A stretch of 64,000 nucleotides of DNA from Crambe crambe (taxonomy: Eukaryota > Porifera > Demospongiae > Poecilosclerida > Crambeidae). The translations under genes were made by a program, and so were the position numbers. Location of the stretch: contig OZ004590.1 in NCBI GenBank assembly GCA_963924555.1, forward strand, positions 3,876,501 through 3,940,500, read 5' to 3'. The stretch's first letter is position 1; each line of letters begins with the position of its first letter. Below the pieces are notes generated by a model that was not told where the DNA came from, ran no database searches, and was given only the letters and a program-made list of their open reading frames with translations. Positions 54,736 through 64,000 of the stretch are shown here, piece after piece.

Positions 54736-56850
54736 CCATAGATGCTATAACCTCCGGACACGGGATTGGAAACGGGTGGTTCGCGCGAGATTTTAGAATA
54801 CAATCCGCGTTGTTTGCTGAGTCAGCAAAGACGTTGCCAAACAGTAGTGAAGGCAACAAATAATGGCTGAAGCTATAGGAGAAACGTCCAACTACAAGTA
54901 AGCATAGTAAGTTAAAGATTGTAACCGTAAATCCAGCTATGTAATTCACTTTTTAGGCCCCTCTCGGTGAGTCTGAGATATTAATTCAGGCAGTAAAAGA
55001 AGGTAGCTAATGGGTTTAAAATTCCTTCATCAGATGCTTCTGCATCTCTGCAATGGATTAAAGCAAAACTTGAAAGCTGACATTCATTCCTGCAGTCCAG
55101 GCACCATGCATATAACTCTCTCGCAGCTAGCGAACTTGAAACAGCTCTGACTATTTAAAGTCAGCTGTAAACAAAGGTGGGAGTTTACAATTATAGCATT
55201 TGTTCATTGGATGAATTCATCTTAATGTGGAAGAAATGTGATGAATTTCCCATCTTCCAGAATATCATCTGATTTTTTTTTAGGTGAACATATGATGGGG
55301 GATCTACTGTTACAGCAGCATGTCCTTTCTCTTATCAAGAGCCACTTTGAGGTATGCTGCTGGATACATATATAGAACTGTGAAGGACAGAATCCATGGT
55401 ATACTATTGTAGGAGCAATTAAGAAATGTCATGTAGAAAAAAGATAAATCATGGGAGAAGTAATGAATTGGTCTATATATTAGGATGAATGTCGAAATTG
55501 GGAAGGAGTTGCTGAAAATGATCATTGAAGGGTGGATCAAGATGAGGGAGTTCTCATTTGGTGATGCGTGGTTGAAACTTTAAGCAGAAGTCCCTCCAAC
55601 ATTCTAAAGGTCCTCATCACCAATAAATCAAGAATTCATGCAGCATGCATATTTTTTCTGAATATATTATAATAATGATTCATTCATGTTTGGAAATCAT
55701 TCTCCGCTTTGCATTTTCTTTTTCTAAATCAGGCTTGGAACTGTGAGCCCTGCAATTGCCTCTAACTGGACCTCTGCAAAATGTATTAATTACCCATAGT
55801 GCTTGAGTGTTGTTGATAAATTCCTTGACACTAGGATTATCATGAGTTCCACCTCTTTGTCGCTGGCACCCACAAAACTTTTCAGTGGATCCTGGCAAAG
55901 GTGCTCACTCAATTTTTTTTTTCCACTCCATCAATGGAAAACAGAATATTCCATTAATGATAATAGAATATTAGCAAGCTGACAAGAAGCTCTAGCTAGT
56001 TAGCTACCTACCTGTCATTTTCAAACCCAGCAAGGTCTCAGGGCTAAGGAGCATTTTCTTTTTCTCAACTTTGGAAAACCCTTTCATTGCTTTTATACTC
56101 CATCCAAATAGACAAGAAACTCTTCTTTTAGCCACTATATATAAAATAAAATGTAATAATAAAAATCATCACAGGTAGGAGTTCGAGTAGCTATAACCAT
56201 GCATTCAGTTCAGAGTTGACCCAATTGGGTTTTTAAAGTTTATGGTTATAGCATATTTATGATGTGTAACTTAAGGCTTACACTAAAAGTCAACTCCTCT
56301 AACTATGCACATGCAAAAGTACTTTTATTTTGCTACAACATCAACTAATTATTTTTCATAGTAAACTTCTCCCAGACTGGTAAATTGAGCACACAATTAC
56401 AAATATTAATGGCCTCCTGAACTTACAAAACCCAGATTTTTTCCCAGTAATGTTCAAGTCTTAGGGGAAAAAAGCATTCTATAACAAACTTTATCTCTAT
56501 GTATACCATTTGGTGGAAAAATTAATGCAAAGTAGTTTAATTCAACACAGAAAACCTTTCACACAGTTTTCTTCTCCAGGAATTGACCAACCACGGCAAA
56601 ACTAGCCATATTAATGAACTAGGGTTTAAATTTTTGTTTTAAGTATCAAAATGAGTAGTATAAAGTATTAGATAAATTATTTTCTTACCGGCTTGCTCTA
56701 TTCATCCGCTTCAGAGCGCTGTCTTTATTCTCCTTTTATGTGCGGTCAACAAAAATTACAACGCGGAGTGCACGCAAGCAATTCAATGGTTGTCATAGGC
56801 GCACGTGAGCCCGTTTCCAATCCCGTGTCCGGAGGTTATAGTATCTATGG
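54736..56850. mobile_element. 2.1-kb DNA transposon with ~42-bp inverted ends
   Basis: The left end starts CCATAGATGCTATAACC and the right end is the inverted CCATAGATACTATAACC; both continue through CTCCGGACACGGGATTGG and AAACGGG. The target duplication is TAGCA (extendable to GGTAGCA): left 54731-54735, right 58414-58418 once the second insertion is removed. A minus-strand frame at 55680-55898 encodes GTHDNPSVKEFINNTQAL and FCRGPVRGNCR, a pattern I associate with C-terminal parts of P-element/THAP9-like transposases; low confidence. No full transposase is visible, so it is probably non-autonomous. Confidence 0.75.
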
Positions 56851-56852
56851 TA

Positions 56853-58411
56853 CACGGATGTTTTTTGATTACAACTTAGTCGTTTAATTTAACATATACG
56901 GTAGGGGCGTGTCAACCATAGCAACCACAATGCTTGTACATAGCAACTCATGCACAACTTCCTGGAGTTGTGGAATGGAAACTATTCCTGCTGGAGCCTA
57001 GAGCTTTGGTTCCAATATAAATCCATTCCAGATAATACCATAGAGATGCACTGCGCAATAACAATAATATAAAATAGAGTACTGAGCATGTATAAAAGCG
57101 GAAGGTACAGCTGGCTAATTGAAGAAGACGAGAAAGCGGTTTGAATGAAATTCATATAACCACGAACAGGAAGTTTTCACGGTTATCAGATCTAGTCCAG
57201 ACAGAAGCATGATCATTCCACTACATAGTTTCACAGGAAAGGTACACTGTCTATTTTCTCTCTCTGAATAAATGAGCATTAAATGTAGCATAAATTCTAA
57301 CAACAGTTCAACAAAATTTGAATTATAACAATACATGTAGCTAGATAATACAAGTGAGTATACAAATAAGATCACAGAGTTATCCTGGAGAAGCTGTGCA
57401 GGGTTTGTGGCAAGCTTATAGCCACAAAATCAGGGCATCTTTGCAGCAATCATCTGGATGACCTACTCAACGTCTTTGGGGTGTCGGCAGAATCTGATAA
57501 CCCAAACATGAACTTTTTGCCATGCTTGCAAACTTGTCACAGAGCTATCACTACCTGCCAACATAGAACAGTGATTATTGAGGGGTGGTGTAGGCATGAT
57601 GACAGTTCTTGTACTGTTTGTGAGCACTACACAGTGATTCAGCGTGGAGGCAGACTACCGAGAGACCTTCCCCAAAGCAACTGTGCTCCCAAAAATGCAC
57701 ATGTTAGAAGAGCATGTCGTGGCATGGCTCCACAGATGGCATGCAGGGTTCAGGTTACGGAGAACAAGGAGCCGAGAGTATCCATGCGTACTTTAACTCG
57801 CTTGGAAGGATCTATAGGGGGATTTCTGATCCAGTTGATCGACTAAAGTACACCATGAAGGAGCACTTGCTTCATATTGCACCCTCTAACATTGATGCCA
57901 GGCCTAAAATTAAGAAAAGGAAAAAATCTACATCATAAACTTCATATCATCATACTTACAGGTCCTAAATATTATGCCTACTAGGTACCCATATAACAGA
58001 AAGAAAAAAAATAGACAGTAGATAGCTGTAACAGAACCAGATACACCATTCCTTGATCTACTTAACCAGTAAGTCTCACCTCTTCAAAAACTCTAGCCTC
58101 TCCTCCAGACATCCTTTTCTCTCACCCCTTTGCGTGCCTTGTTATGAAGTACCTCAGTTAAAACTCCTGTATCTTCACTCCAGAGTACAATGAAGAACCA
58201 GGACAAACGCTAACCTGTTGTTCTAGACCTTATCTACTGTAGCACGTGGTAAAGGTGACTCCAGCATTGTTTATATTAGCACAAAGGTCAGTTGATATAG
58301 CGCTATTTCAGTACCAATCTTGTCATGTTAGACAGGATACAATTACAATTTTTTTTACACTACATCCGGTCTGACTTAATTGCCGCTAGCACATTGAATA
58401 AAACATCCGTG
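56853..58411 (+). mobile_element. 1.56-kb CAC-ended DNA transposon with RAG1-like N-terminal zinc module
   Basis: The ends are inverted CACGGATGTTTT repeats (left continues TTGATTAC, right complement ATTCAATG), flanked by GGTA on both sides (56849-56852 and 58412-58415). It is inserted across the right border of the element at 54736. CAC ends with a 4-bp duplication fit Chapaev/N-RAG-TP-like transposons. Inside is a decayed coding region (57370-57938). Length suggests an internally deleted, non-autonomous copy. Confidence 0.75.
57370..57938 (+). pseudogene. internally deleted transposase with RAG1-like zinc motifs
   Basis: The first frame (57370-57713) reads EKLCRVCGKLI, then FLPCLQTCH, then GWCRHDDSSCTVC. 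This is the spacing pattern C-x2-C ... C-x2-C ... H-x5-C-x2-C of the RAG1 N-terminal zinc module. The second frame (57714-57938) reads GYGEQGAESIHAYFN, then MKEHLLHIAPS, resembling the C-terminal region of RAG1/Transib/Chapaev-type transposases that carries the catalytic Glu. The frame changes at about 57713, and the DDE core between the two pieces is absent. Family recognition is from memory of motif patterns. Confidence 0.55.
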
Positions 58412-58638
58412 GGTAGCACTCTCTATGTAGGGATGACTCGGACGGCCGCGCGCGCCGCCTATAGACTAATACTAAAGTGAAATTCTAGTTCTCCCACTTA
58501 GACCTAACAAAAGCTACTGTGAATGATTATCCAGCCTACTAGAGCCTACTACAATGTGCAGACCAAGTTTCAGGACCAGGGAGCTTACCGTTTCAGAAAT
58601 ACGGCAAGCAGGTAAATCGCTATATTCTTCTTCTTCTC

Positions 58639-58676
<38 letters not shown>

Positions 58677-58830
58677 TTAGACAACCATATCGATCGAACC
58701 ACTCAAGCTACAGCCATGATTTCTGGACAAATCCACTCCAAATTCTACCAACTACGATCTTTTCTACTCGTTGATCCTCGAAAGAGTCGATGAAAAAGGA
58801 GACACTATGGAGCACAGCACTCGACTAATC
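58412..58830 (+). repeat. continuation of GC-rich hairpin repeat plus (TTA)n block
   Basis: It resumes the block cut at 54735 (GTAGCACTCTCTATGTAGGG). (TTA)n follows at 58638-58675, then a unit starting ACAACCATATCGATCGAACC and ending GAAAGAGTCGATGAAAAAGG. The same unit ends the tandem array units at 62347 and 63165. Confidence 0.8.
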
Positions 58831-59290
58831 AGAGAGTGCACTAGCACTCTCTAAGTAGGGATGGCGGGTCAAAGGTCATAAGACTGTATAAACTAAAAAC
58901 TCTTCTTTCTCTTCTACCCTTACTCTACAGGTTCTCAGAAGGCTACAGTGAATTATTACATCTACAAAGAAGAGAGGAGAATGTTCAAAGACCAAAAATT
59001 CATTCGCTAACATGAGAAAAAAACGATGTCTAAAATTGACTTTTGCTCTTTTTCTTTATCAGAGAGTGCGGTAGCACTCTCTAAGTAGGGATGGCAGGTC
59101 AAAGTCCATAGGACAGTATAAACTAAAAACTCTTCTTTCTCTTCTACCCTTACTCTACAGGTTCTCAGAAGGCTACAGTGAATTATTATATCTACAAAGA
59201 AGAGAGGAGAATGTTCAAAAGCCAAAAATTCATTCGCCAACATAAGAAAAAAACGAGTTCTAAAATTGACTTTTCGTTCTTTTTCTTTAT
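58831..59290 (+). repeat. two tandem ~230-bp hairpin-headed units
   Basis: Units at 58831-59060 and 59061-59290 both start with an AGAGAGTGC hairpin, then AAGTAGGGATGGC, then TATAAACTAAAAACTCTTC, and end TTTTTCTTTAT. The loops differ (ACTA versus GGTA) while the stem is kept. Confidence 0.85.
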
Positions 59291-60328
59291 AATAATAATA
59301 ATAAGATCGACGTACCGACTTACTGGCTATAGTCATCAAAATTCTGCTTTGGCCATCTGTTAGAGCGGCACCTAGAGGCTGATCTTTTGCTATTAGTTTT
59401 GACTAAGGCTCTACTTCACTATTCGATAGCACTCGGAACACAGCTGCTAATCTTTCTACGCCATTTTGAAGGGGGCGGGGCTTATGGGCGGAGCCACGTA
59501 AGCTTAAGTTTAGCTATAGCCAAGGTCTTCATTCATTATCTGATGATGTTCCAGTCACTCCTTGCTGAATTACAGTACAGATGCTCATCCTATAGTAGCA
59601 TTATAGCCAGTACTTGGCTGTAGTGTAGTCAGCTCACTTCACCATGCCGTGTACATGTCATTTACATTGCTGTTGCTGTAAAGTTTTATATCAACAAAAC
59701 TTAAATAGCTAAACAAATTCTTCAACCAGAGACACTGTATGTACCTACAAAAGAGGTTTATGTAGAGCTGGCTTCGTATAGTACTGTACTGTAGCCTCCC
59801 TCATTCAACTTCAAGCACTAAGAAAAAGGATAGAAACAAGTGAGCGTAAAAAATTTCTTCAAATAAAAAGGTTAAGTAGGGATAGCCTAAAATCTAGCTG
59901 GGCTATCTATAATGTGCTGCAGCCTCGTATGAAAAAAATCTTCGCGATATTACCTCATAAAAGGGGTGGGGCAATTAATAGCAGTTCTCCTCATATAACA
60001 CCTGCACAGGATGTGGCCATTTGATGGCATCCACTATTATGATCACTACACCAAATGCATAAACTCCCCATACTCCTCCCTCAAGCAAGACATACGTACC
60101 ATCTCAATAATTATTTCAGTGATCACATATGTAACAATTAGCTAATGCTGTTCACTTTTTAAAATGTTCACTCCTTTCAGTACTCCATTACACTGCAGAT
60201 GATCATCCTTCAAACTCTCCTCCCTGAACAGAATGAAATACTGATCATTAAATAAATTTAGTTCAATCAAGGAAGCCTTTAGTGTCTATCAATTTTCATA
60301 ATCACAAAGAAAAAGAATGCAAACAAGT
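59291..60328. other. dispersed repeat and AT-rich spacer
   Basis: A unit starting GATCGACGTACCGACTTACTGG (59304-59515) is repeated at 60789-61000. An AAATAAAAAGGTTAAGTAGGGATAGCC arm at about 59863 matches one arm of the foldback at 61148. No gene was accepted. Confidence 0.55.
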
Positions 60329-60766
60329 GAATGCAAAAAACTTCTTCGAAATAAAAATGTGAAGTAGGGATGCTATTATAACTGCAGCTTCATTATGAAA
60401 ACCAAGTACTGCAGCATCGAAGCAGTATGGCCCAAAAATCGAGCTGGAATATGTATCATAACTGCATGCAAGAGAGTGAACTTAGTGAAGTGACCCTTAC
60501 CCATCATCAAGTACAAGATACTATTCCTACTTCACTCCCATGATCAAGGGCCAAGGGAGTGAAGTAGGAATAGTATCTCGTACTTGATGATGGGTAAGGG
60601 TCACTTCACTAAGTTCACTCTCTTGCATGCAGTTATGATACATATTCCAGCTCGATTTTTGGGCCATACTGCTTCGATGCTGCAGTACTTGGTTTTCATA
60701 ATGAAGCTGCAGTTATAATAGCATCCCTACTTCACATTTTTATTTCGAAGAAATTTTTTGCATTCA
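60329..60766. mobile_element. long foldback element, ~205-bp arms
   Basis: Near-perfect inverted arms around about 60547 with a loop of under 20 bp. The outer ends read GAATGCAAAAAA / TTTTTTGCATTC, and each arm contains AAGTAGGGATGC and ATAGTATCTYGTACTTGATG. Confidence 0.9.
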
Positions 60767-61147
60767 TAATAATAATAATAATAATAATAAGATCGACGTA
60801 CCGGCTTACTGGCTATAGTCATCAAAATTCTGCTTTGGCCATCTGTTAGAGCGGCACCTAGAGGCTGATCTTTTGCTATTAGTTTTGACTAAGGCTCTAC
60901 TTCACTATTCGAGCACTCTGAACACTAGCTAAATCTTTCGACGCCATTTTGAAGCGCATGTCGGTAGGGGGCGGGGTATGGGCGGAGCCACGTAAGCTTC
61001 TTTAGCTAAGCTTAGCTAGGTCTTCAGTTTAATCGTTTAGCTAGCTATTTATTCTTATCTGATGATGTTCCAGTCACTCCTTGCTGAATTACAGTCCACA
61101 CCCTCAATTCTTTTATACATGCACAAACTTCAAGAAAAAAGGATAGA

Positions 61148-61409
61148 AACAAGTGAGTGCAAAAAATTTCTTCTAAATAAAAAGGTTAAGTAGGGATAGC
61201 CTAAAATCTAGCTGGGCTATATAATGTACTGCAGCCTCGTATGAATACAATCCCTACTTTTACAACTGCTATAGCTAGCTATAGGTAGTGGATGTAAATG
61301 TAGGGATTGTATTCATACGAGGCTGCAGTACATTATATAGCCCAGCTAGATTTTAGGCTATCCCTACTTAACCTTTTTATTTAGAAGAAATTTTTTGCAC
61401 TCACTTGTT
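61148..61409. mobile_element. long foldback element, ~110-bp arms
   Basis: Inverted arms around about 61278 run from AACAAGTGAGTGCAAAAAA to TTTTTTGCACTCACTTGTT. The outer ends are similar to the 60329 element, with different inner arms. Confidence 0.9.
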
Positions 61410-62307
61410 CAATTAGGAAGCCATCTTTTCTATAATACGCATGCGCATGTATTTGAATATCCAATTATTCGAAATCATAATATTACTCAGCTGTCTCTAG
61501 CTAGCTAGCTAGCTGGCTAGCTCTAGCTGATGATAGACTACTGTATCGATTCGGGGATTTAGATTCACCACGGTAGACTCTATTTCAGCATCTTCGACCT
61601 CCAAGTATGGCTCAACAACACAACACCTTGACTCGATAAATGATTGGGCTGGTATGCTATTGGAGAACTTCTTTCATCTGTCCCTGCATACACATAGAAG
61701 AATGAACTCTAATCATAGCTAAAACCATAAAAGAGAGGAAAAAAGACCAGGAACAAGTAAGGGAAAAAGCATTTCGTGAAATGAAAAAAAGATGTAGGGA
61801 TGACCACTGCTCAAAAAAGTAAGGAAACAAGAAGGATGGAAATGGGATCAATCTTTGTTCTGTATATCCAGCCAACAATCCCTACATATACGTCAGGTAA
61901 CTTCAGATTATAGTGTAGTAATGTGTGTATATGTAGGGATTGTTGGCTGGATATACAGAACAAAGATTGATCCCATTTCCATCCTTCTTGTTTCCTTACT
62001 TTTTTGAGCAGTGGTCATCCCTACATCTTTTTTTTATTTCACGAAATGCTTTTTCCCTTATTATTATTATCAGAGAGTGCGGTAGCACTCTCTATGTAGG
62101 GATGACTCGGACGGCCGCGCGCGCCGCCTATAGACTAATACTAAAGTGAAATTCTAGTTCTCCCACTTAGACCTAACAAAAGCTACTGTGAATGATTATC
62201 CAGCCTACTAGAGCCTACTACAATGTGCAGACCAAGTTTCAGGACCAGGGAGCTTACCGTTTCAGAAATACGGCAAGCAGGTAAATCGCTATATTCTTCT
62301 TCTTCTC

Positions 62308-62345
<38 letters not shown>

Positions 62346-64000
62346 TTAGACAACCATATCGATCGAACCACTCAAGCTACAGCCATGATTTCTGGACAAA
62401 TCCACTCCAAATTCTACCAACTACGATCTTTTCTACTCGTTGATACTCGAAAGAGTCGATGAAAAAGGAGACACTATGGAGCACAGCACTCGACTAATTC
62501 AATTAGGAAGCCATCTTTTCTATAATACGCATGCGCATGTATTTGAATATCCAATTATTCGAAATCATAATATTACTCAGCTGTAGCTAGCTAGCTAGCT
62601 CTAGCTGATGATAGACTACTGTATCGATTCGGGGATTTAGATTCACCACTATTTCAGCATCTTCGACCTCCAAGTATGGCTCAACAACACAACACCTTGA
62701 CTCGATAAATGATTGGGCTGGTATGCTATTGGAGAACTTCTTTCATCTGTCCCTGCATACACATAGAAGAATGAACTCTAATCATAACTAAAACCATAAA
62801 AGAGAGGAAAAAAGACCAGGAACAAGTAAGGGAAAAAGCATTTCGTGAAATGAAAAAAAGATGTAGGGATGACCACTGCTCAAAAAAGTAAGGAAACAAG
62901 AAGGATGGAAATGGGATCAATCTTTGTTCTGTATATCCAGCCAACAATCCCTACATATACGTCAGGTAACTTCAGATTATAGTGTAGTAATGTGTGTATA
63001 TGTAGGGATTGTTGGCTGGATATACAGAACAAAGATTGATCCCATTTCCATCCTTCTTGTTTCCTTACTTTTTTGAGCAGTGGTCATCCCTACATCTTTT
63101 TTTCATTTCACGAAATGCTTTTTCCCTTACTTGTTATTATTATTCTTATTATTATTCTTCTTAGACAACCATATCTCTCGAACCACTCAAGCTACAGCTA
63201 TGATTTCTGGACAAATCCACTCCAAATTCTACGAACTACAATCTTTTCTACTCGTTGATCCTCGAAAGAGTCGATGAAAAAGGAGACACTAAGGAGCACA
63301 GCACTCGACTAATTCAATTAGGAAGCCATCTTTTCTATAATACGCATGCGCATGTATTTGATATCCAATTATTCGAAATTATAATATTATTCAGCTGCCT
63401 CTAGCTAGCTAGCTAGGTATAGGTATATGTGGCTAGAATAGTGATGATGATGATAGACTACTGTATCGACTCGGGGATTTAGATTCAACAAGGTAGACTC
63501 TATTTCAGCTTCTTCTACCTCCACCTTGACTCGTTGATAGTGATTGGGCTGGTATGCTATTGGAGAACTATTCTTCTTTCATCTGTCCCTGCATACACAT
63601 AGAAGAATGAACTCTATACATAGCTAAAACCATAAAAGAGAGGAAAAAAAGACCAGGAACAAGTAAGGGAAAAAGCATTTCGTGAAATGAAAAAAGATGT
63701 AGGGATGACCACTGCACAAAAAAGTAAGGAAACAAGAAGGATGGAATCTTTGTTCTGTATATCCAGCCAACAATCCCTACATGTACGTACATTACTACAC
63801 TATAATCTGAAGCTACCCGACGTATATGTAGGGATTGTTGGCTGGATATACAGAACAAAGATTCCATCCTTCTTGTTTCCTTACTTTTTTGTGCAGTGGT
63901 CATCCCTACATCTTTTTTCATTTCACGAAATGCTTTTTCCCTTACTTGTACATATATATATATCGCAAATCTCGATTGACATTACAAGTGTGTGTCTCGC
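61408..64000. repeat. tandem array of 0.8-1.1 kb composite units
   Basis: Three units begin with TTCAATTAGGAAGCCATC at 61408, 62498 and 63313; the last runs off the window. Each holds a TACGCATGCGCATGTATTTG segment, (CTAG)n, a ~330-bp left core and a foldback of about 300 bp (61758-62060, 62821-63134, 63659-63949). The first two also hold an ACAACCATATC...GAGTCGATG end block. Unit 1 additionally carries the GC-rich hairpin repeat at 62072-62340, absent from the others. The ORFs within are repeat artefacts. Confidence 0.85.

Noticed and set aside
58514..62371. Repeated ORFs with poly-Asn or poly-Leu and an SRLDNHSQ ending
   Set aside because: Identical repeats containing (TTA)n; coding potential comes from the repeat copies, with no domain.
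61408..64000. Possible CRISPR-like array of repeated units
   Set aside because: Units are about 1 kb composites with foldbacks, not short repeats with unique spacers, and the DNA is eukaryotic.

Overview
The window looks like nuclear DNA of an early-branching animal, most probably a demosponge of the Amphimedon type (inferred from style, not searched). The genes are compact and multi-exonic with short GT-AG introns. They include a clear PAF1 orthologue and an animal-type ACOT8 thioesterase. They are packed between sponge-like multi-pass receptors, Ig/FN3 proteins and many young hairpin repeats. Nothing bacterial, organellar or CRISPR-like is visible.

Left third (0-9.3 kb, all minus strand): the first exon of a partial ACOT8-like paralogue leaving the window, a nearly complete ACOT8-like acyl-CoA thioesterase, then two tandem 16-exon genes for PLP-dependent class V aminotransferase-like (isopenicillin-N-epimerase-like) enzymes. 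I could rebuild both with identical exon phases (449 and 447 aa).

Signalling cluster (9.3-24.6 kb, plus strand): starting 98 bp from the second aminotransferase gene, head to head, is a two-exon gene joining a CYLD-like CAP-Gly domain, a coiled coil and a protein kinase (603 aa). Next come two tandem copies of a gene joining a protein kinase to a long coiled coil with a NEMO/ABIN/optineurin-type UBAN ubiquitin-binding motif. In mammals a CYLD CAP-Gly domain binds NEMO, so two kinases, one carrying each partner's domain, side by side is the most exciting feature here. Copy 2 is intact (599 aa). In copy 1 the kinase is intact but the coiled-coil tail is cut off by a lost splice donor and a 1-nt deletion. 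Relics between the copies show that the whole block, with the first exon and promoter of the downstream PAF1 gene, was duplicated.

24.75-29.06 kb: PAF1, the transcription-elongation factor, with 15 exons (441 aa) including a 24-nt microexon. 29-35.5 kb: repeat-rich spacer and a multi-pass receptor-like gene with a homopolymer frameshift. 35.58-40.75 kb: a very young Ty3/Gypsy LTR element with identical 331-bp LTRs, 5-bp target duplication, SCAN-like Gag and integrase upstream of reverse transcriptase (Gmr1-type order). 41-42.9 kb: a scrambled, partly inverted copy of the receptor gene and its flank.

44.8-52.2 kb: an Ig/FN3 cell-surface or secreted gene whose introns hold a LINE fragment and MITEs. 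52-64 kb: essentially nested repeats. These include two stacked DNA transposons (one with a RAG1-like zinc module and a probable catalytic-glutamate tail), long foldback elements, a covarying small hairpin repeat and a tandem array of 0.8-1.1 kb composite units running off the right edge.
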